Below are positions 1 to 8,603 of a stretch of 64,000 nucleotides of DNA, in pieces. Every line of letters starts with the position of its first letter. Positions within the stretch are counted from its first letter, which is position 1. Origin of the DNA: Leptolyngbya sp. SIOISBB (lineage in GTDB: Bacteria > Cyanobacteriota > Cyanobacteriia > Phormidesmidales > Phormidesmidaceae); assembly GCA_010671905.1 (NCBI GenBank), contig JAAHII010000001.1:7588026-7652025 (forward strand), read 5' to 3'. A model generated the notes under the pieces. It was not told the origin of the DNA. It ran no database searches and worked only from the letters and a program-made list of their open reading frames with translations. A program made the translations under genes and the position numbers.

Positions 1-27
1 TATGATTCCTTGCCCCTCCCACAGACA

Positions 28-152
28 AGGGCGCGTCATCAATTAATCCCAGAAGCCTTTGGGGTAAAGCATTACCGCACCCGCATCTCGTGAATGGTCA
101 AATCCTTGCCCATTCAGGGCAAGGATTTGACCGCAACCGGATGACAGCCCCT
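28..152. repeat. MITE-like dispersed repeat, copy 1
   Basis: The ends form imperfect inverted repeats: AGGGCGCGTCATC at 28-40 against GATGACAGCCCCT at 140-152. Inside lies a perfect 15-bp hairpin, with GTCAAATCCTTGCCC at 97-111 pairing with 117-131. Related copies lie at about 10031-10153 (inverted), 44581-44714 and 47748-47894. It has no coding capacity, so it is probably moved in trans by a transposase encoded elsewhere (inference). Confidence 0.7.
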
Positions 153-174
153 CCTAGTAAAGCTTTCCAGTCAT

Positions 175-210
175 CAAAAAGGATGCATAGTGAACAACTA
201 CGCATCCTTT
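175..210 (-). terminator. Terminator of ndhCKJ
   Basis: On the minus strand a hairpin with arms AAAGGATGC and GCATCCTTT is followed directly by a run of T. It begins 25 bases past the ndhJ stop codon. This is the layout of a rho-independent terminator closing the ndhC-ndhK-ndhJ transcript. Confidence 0.75.
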
Positions 211-234
211 CAAGCTGATATTCGCAACAGCTAA

Positions 235-768
235 CTAATAAGCATCCTGGAGTTCGTAAAAATCAGGCGAAATATAATCCTTACGGAGAGGCCAGCCTAC
301 CCAGTCTTCAGGCATCAACAAACGCTTGAGGTTCGGATGCCCTTCGTAGACGATGCCATACATGTCATAGCTTTCTCGCTCTTGCCAGTCAGCCGCTTTC
401 CAGATCCAGTACACCGAAGGAACTTTGGGATCTTCTCGGGGGAGAAATACCTTGACCCTCAATTCTTCGGGATCAGTGGCATTATCGCTGAGTTTGACCA
501 AGTGATAAAAGCTCACCAATTGCTTGCCTGGTCCCTCGTCATAGGCGCCTTGGCACTGTAGGTAGTTAAACCCATAAGCAAAAAGCGCCGTACAAACGGG
601 AATCAAAAACTGAGAGTCAACCGTAAGCACTTCAGTGCCTAGATGATCGGGAGCCAAAGACTCATGGCCAAAGCCATTCTCAGTCAACCATTTGGATACC
701 GGGCCTGCTTCAACAATAGAACCCTTGTCTTCGGTTGGCGTTCCTTGATTTGTTTCTGCTTCAGCCAT
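235..768 (-). CDS. ndhJ: NAD(P)H-quinone oxidoreductase subunit J
   Basis: A 177-residue subunit of the hydrophilic arm of the thylakoid NDH-1 complex, which carries electrons from ferredoxin to plastoquinone in respiration and cyclic flow. The 30-kDa subunit signature is plain: [20 protein letters not shown] followed by LLMPEDW and GWPLRKDY. I place the start at the ATG at 768 (MAEAETNQG). A longer open frame exists upstream, but its extra residues lie inside ndhK and do not resemble the family. The start overlaps the end of ndhK by 8 bases, so the two genes are probably translationally coupled. It is the last gene of the ndhCKJ operon. Confidence 0.96.
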   Translation of the reverse strand: MAEAETNQGTPTEDKGSIVEAGPVSKWLTENGFGHESLAPDHLGTEVLTVDSQFLIPVCTALFAYGFNYLQCQGAYDEGPGKQLVSFYHLVKLSDNATDPEELRVKVFLPREDPKVPSVYWIWKAADWQERESYDMYGIVYEGHPNLKRLLMPEDWVGWPLRKDYISPDFYELQDAY

Positions 769-1498
769 TCGCTTTCTCCTGCTTTGCTTCCTCCAAAGAA
801 GGCTCGACTGGCATGCCCATCGCCGCCATGAGCTCTTTAGGAGGAGTCTCATGGGTACCCGTTTGCAAGTATTTGCCAGTCAAAATTGGCGAGACTGACT
901 GCATCTGATGCTTAACGGTGTGATAACGATGAATTTGAGTAATGCTAGCCTGATCAGTCCAAGACTCAGTCGCAATCTTTTTCCGCAACTTGATGATGGC
1001 GTCAAAGATGGCCTCTGGTCGGGGAGGACACCCTGGAATATAAACGTCAACTGGAATCAGCTTGTCAACACCACGCACAGCGGTTGGAGAATCCATGCTG
1101 AACATGCCGCCAGTGATCGTGCAGGCACCCATTGCGATCACGTACTTTGGATCAGGCATCTGCTCATACAGACGAACCAGGGCAGGAGCCATCTTCATGG
1201 TGATGGTACCGGCAGTAATAATCAGATCAGCTTGTCGCGGAGAGGCCCTGGGCGCCAGCCCAAACCGGTCAAAGTCAAACCGGGAACCCAGCATGGCCGC
1301 AAATTCGATGAAACAACAAGCTGTGCCATACAACAGTGGAAATAAACTGGACAGCCGAGTCCAGTTGTACAAATCATCCACCGTGGTCAAAATGACATTT
1401 TCAGATAGATCTTGAGTCACCGTGGGGATGCCAACGGGATTTGCTAGCCGTTCATCAGGAGCCAGCATAGAGATCTTGCCTTCAGGATTCATGACCAT
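761..1498 (-). CDS. ndhK: NAD(P)H-quinone oxidoreductase subunit K
   Basis: A 245-residue subunit of NDH-1 holding the terminal [4Fe-4S] cluster N2 that hands electrons to plastoquinone. Visible cluster motifs are [20 protein letters not shown] and [13 protein letters not shown]. The start is taken as the ATG at 1498 because AGGAG sits seven bases upstream and the resulting length fits the family. ATG codons at 1492 (ATGA overlap with the ndhC stop) and 1519 are alternatives. The frame stays open to 1609, but that extension lies inside ndhC. Middle gene of ndhCKJ. Confidence 0.95.
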   Translation of the reverse strand: MVMNPEGKISMLAPDERLANPVGIPTVTQDLSENVILTTVDDLYNWTRLSSLFPLLYGTACCFIEFAAMLGSRFDFDRFGLAPRASPRQADLIITAGTITMKMAPALVRLYEQMPDPKYVIAMGACTITGGMFSMDSPTAVRGVDKLIPVDVYIPGCPPRPEAIFDAIIKLRKKIATESWTDQASITQIHRYHTVKHQMQSVSPILTGKYLQTGTHETPPKELMAAMGMPVEPSLEEAKQEKANG

Positions 1499-1851
1499 TC
1501 CAATGCTCCTTTTCGCCATGCATACACTAGACCGACCACAAGAATCGCGATAAAGATCAGCGCTTCTATAAATGCCAATAGCCCCAACTGACTGAAGGCC
1601 ACTGCCCACGGATACAAAAACACAGTTTCAACATCAAAGATGACGAATACCAAGGCAAACATGTAGTAGCGAATGTTGAATTGAATCCAAGCGCCACCAA
1701 TGGGCTCCATCCCTGATTCGTAGGTAGTTCTACGACTGGGTCCTTGCCGTTTTGGGCTGAGGAAATAAGCAATTCCAAGTGCCAAGATCGGCACTGAACC
1801 ACATAGGAGGAGAAAGACTAGTAGGTATTCGTACCCAGTTAAGACAAACAC
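1489..1851 (-). CDS. ndhC: NAD(P)H-quinone oxidoreductase subunit 3
   Basis: A 120-residue membrane subunit of NDH-1, full length for the family, with three hydrophobic segments at roughly residues 7-29, 62-84 and 89-111. The family loop [20 protein letters not shown] and [15 protein letters not shown] are intact. It is the first gene of ndhCKJ and overlaps the ndhK start by about 10 bases. The promoter should lie in the 1852-2169 gap shared with the divergent rubA gene. Confidence 0.97.
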   Translation of the reverse strand: MFVLTGYEYLLVFLLLCGSVPILALGIAYFLSPKRQGPSRRTTYESGMEPIGGAWIQFNIRYYMFALVFVIFDVETVFLYPWAVAFSQLGLLAFIEALIFIAILVVGLVYAWRKGALEWS

Positions 1852-2169
1852 TGCGTATCCTCACTCACGGTCGCACACAGTCTCTTACTGCACGCGTTTC
1901 CATATTAGTTTACATTCGCTTGAACTTCAGGCGATTCCTGGATGCAAGTGTTTTGCAGTTCCCATGCTGTTTATTAGTCAAGCTCATACTTCTATCATTT
2001 CCGGAGACGCGCCCTTAATCACAGTCGTCAAGGAGGGCAAAACTGAGAAATGTTCTATGCCATGTCATAATTAGTAACAATTATTTCATTTTTCATGATT
2101 CAGCATTCAGCAGGTTCGGGTGGACCAGCTGAATAGTTTTACATGTAGAGCCGTCGAGGGGAGTAAGGG
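1852..2169. other. Divergent intergenic region, ndhC / rubA
   Basis: This 318-base gap separates two divergently transcribed photosynthesis operons and must carry both promoters. The part near 2040-2100 is AT-rich. I could not fix a -10/-35 pair with confidence and see no gene or RNA motif. Confidence 0.5.
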
Positions 2170-2616
2170 ATGTCGACTGAGTCTAATCCACAAGCTGATC
2201 CAATTGACTTAGGTGATGAGCAAGCGGTGGATAGTAACCCTGCAACGCCCACTGCCGAAGCCGAAGTTGACCAGGTATCAGAGCCGGAGAAGCCATTAAC
2301 TCCGCAGGAAATGGATCGGTATGAATGTCTGGCATGTGGCTACACCTATGAGCCAGCCAAAGGGGATGATCGTAGCAATATTAAGGCTGGAGTGGCGTTT
2401 CAAGATGTGCCGCTGAACTGGCGCTGTCCGGTTTGCGGGGCTCAGAAAAAGCGCTTTGCCAACGTGGGTCCGGCTGGAACGCCATCGGGTTTCAAAGAGA
2501 ACCTTAGCTATGGGCTAGGGGTTAACACGCTCACTCCTGGACAGAAAAGTATTCTGATTTTTGGGGCTTTGGCGGTCGGTTTTTTCTTCTTTATTAGTCT
2601 CTACGGTTTGCGATGA
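2170..2616 (+). CDS. rubA: Membrane-anchored rubredoxin (RubA)
   Basis: 148 residues. The rubredoxin iron site is complete, with cysteines at 53 and 56 (CLACGY) and at 86 and 89 (CPVCGA). An acidic, low-complexity tail of about 45 residues precedes the domain, and one hydrophobic helix at about 126-146 anchors it to the thylakoid membrane. Cyanobacterial RubA is required for photosystem II assembly. Its position directly before ycf48 and psbEFLJ is the classic gene order and supports that role. Confidence 0.95.
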   Translation: MSTESNPQADPIDLGDEQAVDSNPATPTAEAEVDQVSEPEKPLTPQEMDRYECLACGYTYEPAKGDDRSNIKAGVAFQDVPLNWRCPVCGAQKKRFANVGPAGTPSGFKENLSYGLGVNTLTPGQKSILIFGALAVGFFFFISLYGLR

Positions 2617-2680
2617 TGCCAGACGCGCATGGCAATTGTGTGAGTATTGATGTTGTTACGGCTGAGGATGTTGAGCTGGC

Positions 2681-3688
2681 ATGGGTGGTTTATTAGTTCA
2701 TTTACGAAAATTTGTCGCGATTGTCGCGATCGCGTTTCTGTGCTTTGGCTGCAGCAACGCCTTTTTGCCAGATTTAGAAAACAACCCTTGGGAGGTTGTC
2801 CATCTAGATACAGAGGCGACTTTCTCAGACATTGCCTTTACTAGTGATGCCAAGCGTGGCTGGCTGGTGGGCAGCCGCAACACCCTGATGGAAACTCGTG
2901 ATGGTGGCATGACCTGGTCCCAGCGATCGCTGGATTTAGGGGATCAAGGTTTTACGTTTACCTCGGTCAGCTTTGCTGAGAACGAAGGCTGGGTGGCGGG
3001 GCAGCCGCGGATTTTGCTGCATACAATCGATGGTGGCGATACTTGGGAGCGTGTACCGCTCAGCGCCAAGTTGCCTGGTAGCCCGTTACTCATTACTGCC
3101 TTGGCCGCCCAGGAAGCAGAACTCGCAACCGATGTCGGGGCCATTTACCGGACGCGAGATGGTGGTCAAAACTGGAAGGGTCTTGTTCTGGGGGCAGTTG
3201 GCGTGGTTCGGAATATGAGCCGCAGCCCGAGCGGCAGTTATGCGGCGGTGTCTTCTCGCGGTAACTTCTACTCTCTATGGACCCCTGGTGAGTTGGAATG
3301 GCATCCCTACAATCGGGAAAGTTCTCGCCGTCTACAAAACATTGGCTTTGACCGAGATGGTGGTTTGTGGCTACTAGAGCGAGGCGGGCAAATTCAATTT
3401 TCCCCCACGGGAGAAGAGGATGATTGGCAAGAACCGATCACCCCTGAACTTGCCACGAGTTGGGGTTTTCTGGATGCAGCCTTTCGCACTCCTGAAGAAC
3501 TCTGGGTCTCGGGCGGGAGTGGGACACTCTATTTCAGTCCCGATGACGGTCTAACTTGGTTTAAGGATGCTGAGATTGATCAGGTACCCTCTAACCTCTA
3601 TACGATTGTCTTTAACACGCCAGAGCAGGGCTTCATTTTGGGCCAGAATGGCTATCTGTTGCGGTATGCTGGCTCGCAGGCGGTTTGA
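2681..3688 (+). CDS. ycf48: Photosystem II assembly factor Ycf48 (HCF136-like)
   Basis: 335 residues. After a short hydrophobic leader comes a lipobox-like CFGC with cysteine 24, so it is probably a lipoprotein facing the thylakoid lumen or periplasm. The position three residues before that cysteine is Cys rather than Leu, so the box is not ideal. The body has repeated blades containing TRDGG.xW and TxDGGDTWE-type motifs, as expected for the seven-bladed propeller that binds the D1 precursor during photosystem II assembly. The gene lies between rubA and psbE, its usual place. Confidence 0.94.
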   Translation: MGGLLVHLRKFVAIVAIAFLCFGCSNAFLPDLENNPWEVVHLDTEATFSDIAFTSDAKRGWLVGSRNTLMETRDGGMTWSQRSLDLGDQGFTFTSVSFAENEGWVAGQPRILLHTIDGGDTWERVPLSAKLPGSPLLITALAAQEAELATDVGAIYRTRDGGQNWKGLVLGAVGVVRNMSRSPSGSYAAVSSRGNFYSLWTPGELEWHPYNRESSRRLQNIGFDRDGGLWLLERGGQIQFSPTGEEDDWQEPITPELATSWGFLDAAFRTPEELWVSGGSGTLYFSPDDGLTWFKDAEIDQVPSNLYTIVFNTPEQGFILGQNGYLLRYAGSQAV

Positions 3689-3794
3689 TCATTGTCTTAG
3701 TCGATATAGAACTCAGGATCTAACTTGTGATGGATTCCTGAGTTCCGTATCATTAAGTAATAGGATTGATACACACGTTACATGAGAGGTTGAT

Positions 3795-4043
3795 ATGGCA
3801 GGTGATACCGGCGAACGGCCATTTGGCGACATTATTACCAGTATTCGCTACTGGGTCATTCACAGCGTCACAATTCCTGCTCTGTTTATCGCTGGCTGGC
3901 TCTTTGTGAGCACTGGCTTGGCTTATGATGCTTTTGGCACGCCTCGTCCCAATGAGTATTACCAGAGCAACCAGATGGAGTTACCGATTGTGTCTGATCG
4001 CTACGAGGCAGAGCAGCAGATCAAAGAATTTTTGGGCGAGTGA
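3795..4043 (+). CDS. psbE: Cytochrome b559 alpha subunit
   Basis: 82 residues, full length. One membrane helix carries the haem-ligand histidine in [14 protein letters not shown] near the N terminus. Together with PsbF it binds the b559 haem in the photosystem II core. First gene of psbEFLJ. GAGG lies seven bases before the ATG. Confidence 0.98.
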   Translation: MAGDTGERPFGDIITSIRYWVIHSVTIPALFIAGWLFVSTGLAYDAFGTPRPNEYYQSNQMELPIVSDRYEAEQQIKEFLGE

Positions 4044-4102
4044 TGCTGCCGTAAAAGTTTCAGTAACACGTTATTGCATTTGAGAGAATTGGTGAGAAGG
4101 AC

Positions 4103-4234
4103 ATGGTAAATACCCCAAACGAACCTACGGTTTATCCCATTTTTACGGTGCGGTGGCTAGCCGTACATACCCTTGGCGTTCCTAGCGTTTTCTTTTTAGG
4201 CGCGATCGCCGCTATGCAGTTTATTCAGCGATAG
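4103..4234 (+). CDS. psbF: Cytochrome b559 beta subunit
   Basis: 43 codons starting at ATG 4103 and stopping at TAG 4232-4234. The haem-ligand histidine is in [19 protein letters not shown], which is also the membrane helix. It pairs with PsbE to bind the b559 haem. It sits 59 bases after psbE and 10 bases before psbL, in the usual order. Confidence 0.97.
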   Translation: MVNTPNEPTVYPIFTVRWLAVHTLGVPSVFFLGAIAAMQFIQR

Positions 4235-4244
4235 GAGTAGATCA

Positions 4245-4364
4245 GTGGAACGGAATCAGAATCCGAATAAGCAACCAGTTGAGCTGAACCGAACATCCTT
4301 ATTTTTGGGGCTGCTATTGGTTTTTGTCACAGGACTGCTATTTTCCAGCTACTTCTTCAACTAA
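4245..4364 (+). CDS. psbL: Photosystem II protein L
   Basis: 39 residues read from a GTG at 4245, with GGAG eight bases upstream. The sequence contains [15 protein letters not shown] and ends LLFSSYFFN, both diagnostic of PsbL. It is a single-helix subunit at the photosystem II dimer interface. No in-frame ATG fits better, so a GTG start is favoured. Confidence 0.96.
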   Translation: MERNQNPNKQPVELNRTSLFLGLLLVFVTGLLFSSYFFN

Positions 4365-4440
4365 GCCTGGAGATTTAAGCATCTTTTGAGGGCTTTGAAC
4401 CGCTGTTGTGTTGACTAGTTTTTGAGTAGGAGGTGTTGAG

Positions 4441-4560
4441 ATGATTAAGAATGGGCGCATTCCTCTGTGGATCGTAGCAACCGTTGCTGGCACTGGTGTG
4501 CTGGTTGTCGTCGGTTTGTTCTTTTATGGTGCGTATGCAGGGGTTGGCTCTGCTGTGTAG
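4441..4560 (+). CDS. psbJ: Photosystem II protein J
   Basis: 39 residues from ATG 4441, with TAGGAGG five to eleven bases upstream. The sequence [19 protein letters not shown] followed by LFFYGAYAG is typical of PsbJ, a single-helix subunit near cytochrome b559. Last gene of psbEFLJ, followed by a terminator. Confidence 0.96.
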   Translation: MIKNGRIPLWIVATVAGTGVLVVVGLFFYGAYAGVGSAV

Positions 4561-4598
4561 CATTTAGCCTTTTCCTAATAACTGAAATACGCTTCATA

Positions 4599-4631
4599 GC
4601 GGCTGCCAAATTTGCTGGCAGTCGCTTTTTG
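4599..4631 (+). terminator. Terminator after psbJ
   Basis: A hairpin with arms AGCGGCTGCCA and TGGCAGTCGCT around a short loop is followed by TTTTT. It lies about 40 bases after the psbJ stop and should end the rubA-ycf48-psbEFLJ or psbEFLJ transcript. Confidence 0.8.
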
Positions 4632-4844
4632 ATGACGACGATATTCCCCTTTCAGAAACTGACATGCGACACATCCTGGGTGGCGCCGATCAAAAGTCCC
4701 AGAATCATCGCTGATCGGTTTAAGCAGCCATTAGTTTTAGCAGTGGCCTTGGCTATAGAGCAGTCTGATCCAGCCCGGAAAAGACCCGTGATCATAATCT
4801 TGCCAGGCATCTCTCATAAACTTGATCGTCGGCAGTTCAGTCAC

Positions 4845-5823
4845 TTAGCCGTCAGCCTGCCAACCCAGTGGTCCAGTCTGTAATTTGAATTGGTGTTCTA
4901 CCAAAAAGGCTTCATTGGGCAGTTTACGCTCTCCTTGATGCCGACGAAAAAGCATGGCAAACGCCCCTGCCCCTAAGCGAGAATGCGGCCAGAGCCGATA
5001 ACAAGGCAAATCTGTCAAGTGTGACTGATATGCGGCCAGAGCGTTTACTTGAACGCCCTGAAAATCAGGGAACCGTTTGAGAAACCATTGACAAACCTGC
5101 TCATTTTCTGCCGGAGCATAGGTGCAGGTAGAGTAGAGCAAATAGCCATCTGACTCCACCAGTTGAGCGGCATTGGCCAAGATTCGCTTTTGCCGATTGG
5201 CATTACGGTTGAGGGTGACCTTGTGGAAGCAGCCTGGCACAGCTTGGCCCTTGGCTAATAAAGATTGCCCCGAACAGGGCGCATCGACCAAAACTAATTG
5301 GGCTGAGTTAGGCAAATGCTCTGCTAGGGTAGCCGGGTCCTGATTCAAGACGATCGCATCCATCACACCGCAGCGTTTGAGATTGGCAATCAGAATTCTA
5401 ACCCGCTTGCGAATCGCCTCATTACACAACAAGCGCTGCGGTCGGAGCATGACCCAAGTACACAAACTCTTGCCCCCAGGAGCTGCACAAAGATCGATCG
5501 CGACCTTAATCGGCTCGGCGATCGCTTGTATCAGCGACACCGCAAATACGGATGAAAAATCTAAACAATAGTAATAGCCCTGATGGTGGAGCGGGTGCTG
5601 GCCAGGGCGTCGATTCCCCAGGAGTCGCTCCACCTGAGCGGGTTGCCAAGGCAGGGGGAGCAACGGTGGGCCAGTCAAGCTCATGGGGCTTGGGCTGGGT
5701 CCATAGGATCGTCGGCGGTAGCGGCATTGGTGCCGTTAACGCCTCGATAAAAGCAGTGCGATCGCCCTCGTCAGCAAAGAGTTTCTGGGCCAGTTTCAGT
5801 AATTGTTTTGAAGGCTCACTCAT
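4845..5823 (-). CDS. RsmB/NOP-family RNA cytosine-C5 methyltransferase, frame broken once
   Basis: Two overlapping frames together make one RsmB-like methyltransferase of about 325 residues that adds a methyl group to C5 of cytosine in rRNA or tRNA. The first, from ATG 5823, gives the N terminus MSEPSKQLLKLAQKLF. The second carries the SAM-binding motif DLCAAPGGKS, the catalytic DAPCSG and the YSTCTY motif. Removing one base from the GGGGG run at 5654-5658 joins them as TVAPLPWQPAQVERLLG, which reads naturally. Either the run is miscounted or the gene is recently inactivated. Family assignment is secure; exact RNA target is not. Confidence 0.85.
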
Positions 5824-5994
5824 AACTGTTTGATTTCCGTCGCGGCCTCGTCGGTAAGATCCGTCATCGTTAGATCGGTACAGAAAGCGCCAGCACGCTT
5901 AATGCAGACACTTTTGAGAAAGCCGATCATCAATCGTTACTCCTAACTCAGATAAACCCTCTAGACTGTAAAGAGATGTAAAACCTCACCTGTC

Positions 5995-6771
5995 ATGTTC
6001 ACCACTTGGCTCGACAACAATAGCTGGCTATGGGAAATTGCGGATCAAAAGATTCTCGTCGACCCTTGGCTGATTGGCGCTTTGACCTTTGGCAATGCCA
6101 GTTGGTTATTTAAGGGCGAAAAAAAGCAGCCTCAGCCATTACCCAAGGACATTAACTTCATCCTGTTAACTCAAGGATTGGAAGATCACGCCCATCCCGA
6201 AACGTTACAGGCCCTCGATAAGTCAATTCCGGTGGTGGGTTCTCCGAATGCCGCGAAGGTCGTGCGCGAGTTGGGCTTTACTGATGTGACTGTGCTTGAC
6301 CATGGGCAGTCAACCACGCGTGGCGGTGCCACGATTAAGGCTGTCCCCGGTTCTCCCATCGGCCCAACGTTATTAGAAAATGGCTATATCGTCACGGAAA
6401 CTGCCACCGGGTTCAAGCTCTTTTACGAGCCTCACGGTTATCACCAAGCAGAGCTCAAACAGGAAGCTCCCGTAGACGTGGTGTTGACCCCGATGTTGAC
6501 CTTGTCGCTGCCCTTGGTGGGGCCGATTATTCGCGGCCTTAAAAGTGCTGGCGAACTGGCTAATTGGCTACAGCCACAAGTGATGTTGCCCACTACAGAC
6601 GCTCAAGAAACGGTCTATGAGGGGCTGCTTGTTTCCATCCTCAAGGCTACAGACGGGGCGGAAAAAGTGCGAGAGCAGTTAGCTGCCCAGGGCAAATCCA
6701 TTCAGGTACTAGAGCCTACGGTGGGCGATCGCTTAGAGCTTCCCTTAACGCCTCGTCCAGTGACGGTTTAG
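5995..6771 (+). CDS. MBL-fold metal-dependent hydrolase (UlaG-like)
   Basis: 258 residues with a metallo-beta-lactamase-like fold, seen in the opening WLDNNSWLWEIADQKILVDPW and in LLTQGLEDHAHPETL. The latter stands where the usual HxHxDH metal motif would be, but only its second half (EDHAH) is conserved. A later DHGQ, EPHGYH and TPM pattern follows the same superfamily. The substrate is unknown. Related proteins are common in cyanobacteria and plants. It converges on the next gene with four bases between the stop codons. Confidence 0.8.
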   Translation: MFTTWLDNNSWLWEIADQKILVDPWLIGALTFGNASWLFKGEKKQPQPLPKDINFILLTQGLEDHAHPETLQALDKSIPVVGSPNAAKVVRELGFTDVTVLDHGQSTTRGGATIKAVPGSPIGPTLLENGYIVTETATGFKLFYEPHGYHQAELKQEAPVDVVLTPMLTLSLPLVGPIIRGLKSAGELANWLQPQVMLPTTDAQETVYEGLLVSILKATDGAEKVREQLAAQGKSIQVLEPTVGDRLELPLTPRPVTV

Positions 6772-6775
6772 CAGC

Positions 6776-7276
6776 CTAACGACAACCGAGTGAATCGCGG
6801 GTAGCCACCCCTGTTTGGGAATTGATACCCGCGGCGATTTCGCACAGTTGCCGCATTTGCGTGCCATCTAGTAAGGCCCCTGAAAAGTCTGCTCCGGTAA
6901 TATCTGCTCCATCAAAGGTGGAGCGCAGCATAATGGTGTCTACCAAGATGGCATCTGAGAAATCGGCTCCGGTGAAGTTTGAGGAATCTAACATCCCCGT
7001 TGAGAAATCGACGCCATGAAAATTGGTTTCCCTGGCGACCGAAGCACTGAAAATGGCCCCTCTAGCATCCGCTCCAGTGAAGTCAGCTTCCGAGAGATTG
7101 GCGTTGGAAAATTCTGCCGCTTGCAGTTGTTGTCCTTGAAAGTCACGCCCTCGTAGTTCCGCATTGCTAAAGGACAGCGGGAGTGGATAATCTTGTGCCA
7201 TCGCTGGGGTCGGTAGCCAAACAAGACTCATCACGCCGAAAATCAGCGCCATGACAAACCGTTGCACAATGCCCAT
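6776..7276 (-). CDS. Secreted pentapeptide-repeat protein
   Basis: 166 residues. A signal peptide runs to about residue 28, ending AMAQ. The rest is a run of A(D/N)xxx pentapeptides such as ANLSE, ADFTG, ADARG, SNFTG and ADITG, which fold as a right-handed square helix. A cysteine pair near the C terminus (LCEIA and LGCR) could form a disulphide. It resembles thylakoid-lumen pentapeptide proteins. Function is not known. Confidence 0.85.
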   Translation of the reverse strand: MGIVQRFVMALIFGVMSLVWLPTPAMAQDYPLPLSFSNAELRGRDFQGQQLQAAEFSNANLSEADFTGADARGAIFSASVARETNFHGVDFSTGMLDSSNFTGADFSDAILVDTIMLRSTFDGADITGADFSGALLDGTQMRQLCEIAAGINSQTGVATRDSLGCR

Positions 7277-7601
7277 AGACTTTTTTCCAAAAATTAGCGG
7301 CTATACGGTCAGAATAATCAATCTAAAGCGCTCTTTTCCACCCGTTGGTCAGTGCTGCCTTGCATTCAACAACATGGGTTGATGCGCTGCCAGCAACCTG
7401 GTCGTCAAGAGCACTTCAACTATGACCATCCCTGGGAAATCACGATCTAACCCTTGGGTAACAGCTTTGTCTCTGATCGGCGGCGTTATATCATCCATAG
7501 CCCCTTCCAATCGGTTATTTCTGGGTTAATCTCTTCCGGTCACCATTTCCCTTTAGGATAGGCAGATGTAGTGACTGTCGTTCCTTTAGCTAGCATTCAG
7601 G
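7277..7601. other. Divergent intergenic region before cysK
   Basis: A 325-base gap between the divergent pentapeptide-repeat gene and cysK that should hold both promoters. I see no gene, RNA or clear repeat in it. Confidence 0.45.
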
Positions 7602-8603
7602 ATGGATATCAAACAAGGCTTTGTCGGCACTGTTGGCAATACTCCCCTCATTCGGCTCAACAGTTTTAGTGAAGAAACAGGATGCGAAATTCTCGGCAAA
7701 GCGGAATTTCTGAATCCAGGTGGCTCGGTAAAAGATCGGGCAGCGCTCTTCATCATCAAGGATGCTGAAGAGCGTGGGGTTCTGCACCCTGGCGGCACCG
7801 TTGTTGAGGGCACGGCGGGCAATACGGGCATCGGCTTGGCCCACATCTGCAATGCGAAGGGTTATAAGTGCCTCATCATCATTCCTGATACCCAGTCTCA
7901 GGAAAAAATGGACATGCTACGCACCTTGGGAGCAGAAGTGCGCCCCGTACCAGCGGTCCCTTACAAAAATCCCAATAATTACGTCAAGTTTTCAGCCCGC
8001 ATTGCTGAGGAAACTCCTAACGCTGTATGGGCAAACCAGTTCGATAATCTGGCTAATCGACGGGCTCACTATGAAACGACGGGACCAGAAATTTGGACCC
8101 AAACGGCTGGCAAAGTCGATGCCTGGGTGGCCGCAACAGGTACTGGGGGTACTTATGCGGGCACGGCAATGTTCTTTAAAGACAAGAATCCCAACATTCA
8201 TTGTGTGGTTGCCGACCCCATGGGTAGTGGGCTTTATAGCTATGTCAAAACCGGTGAAATCAGTTCATCAGGCAACTCGATAACCGAAGGAATTGGCAAC
8301 GGTCGGGTGACTGCCAACATGCAGGGGGCTCCTGCAGACGATGCTATTCAAGTGACGGATCCGGAGGCTCTGCGGACGGTGTACCAGTTGCTGTATAAAG
8401 ACGGTCTGTTTATGGGCGGCTCGGTAGGTATTAATGTGGGCGCCGCCGTAAAGTTAGCCAAGCAAATGGGTCCGGGCCATACGATTGTGACGATTTTGTG
8501 TGATAGCGGTGCTCGCTATCAGTCTCGCTTGTTTAGCCAGGATTGGCTGAAGCAAAAGGATCTGTGGTCGGACGAGTTCCTGCCAGAAAATTTTCAGTCT
8601 TGA
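7602..8603 (+). CDS. cysK: Cysteine synthase A-type enzyme
   Basis: 333 residues of a PLP-dependent O-acetylserine sulfhydrylase, the last step of cysteine synthesis. The PLP lysine is K44 in GGSVKDRAA. The substrate loop reads EGTAGNTGIGL instead of the usual TSGNTG, and there is a QFDNLANRRAH segment. Both features recall the fungal mitochondrial cysteine-synthase subgroup rather than enterobacterial CysK. The TGTGGT phosphate loop is intact. The serine acetyltransferase gene that makes its substrate is 38 kb away in this window. Confidence 0.9.
   Translation: MDIKQGFVGTVGNTPLIRLNSFSEETGCEILGKAEFLNPGGSVKDRAALFIIKDAEERGVLHPGGTVVEGTAGNTGIGLAHICNAKGYKCLIIIPDTQSQEKMDMLRTLGAEVRPVPAVPYKNPNNYVKFSARIAEETPNAVWANQFDNLANRRAHYETTGPEIWTQTAGKVDAWVAATGTGGTYAGTAMFFKDKNPNIHCVVADPMGSGLYSYVKTGEISSSGNSITEGIGNGRVTANMQGAPADDAIQVTDPEALRTVYQLLYKDGLFMGGSVGINVGAAVKLAKQMGPGHTIVTILCDSGARYQSRLFSQDWLKQKDLWSDEFLPENFQS

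Noticed and set aside
1499-1609. N-terminal extension of ndhK
   Set aside because: It is encoded within ndhC; the ribosome site and family length support the start at 1498.
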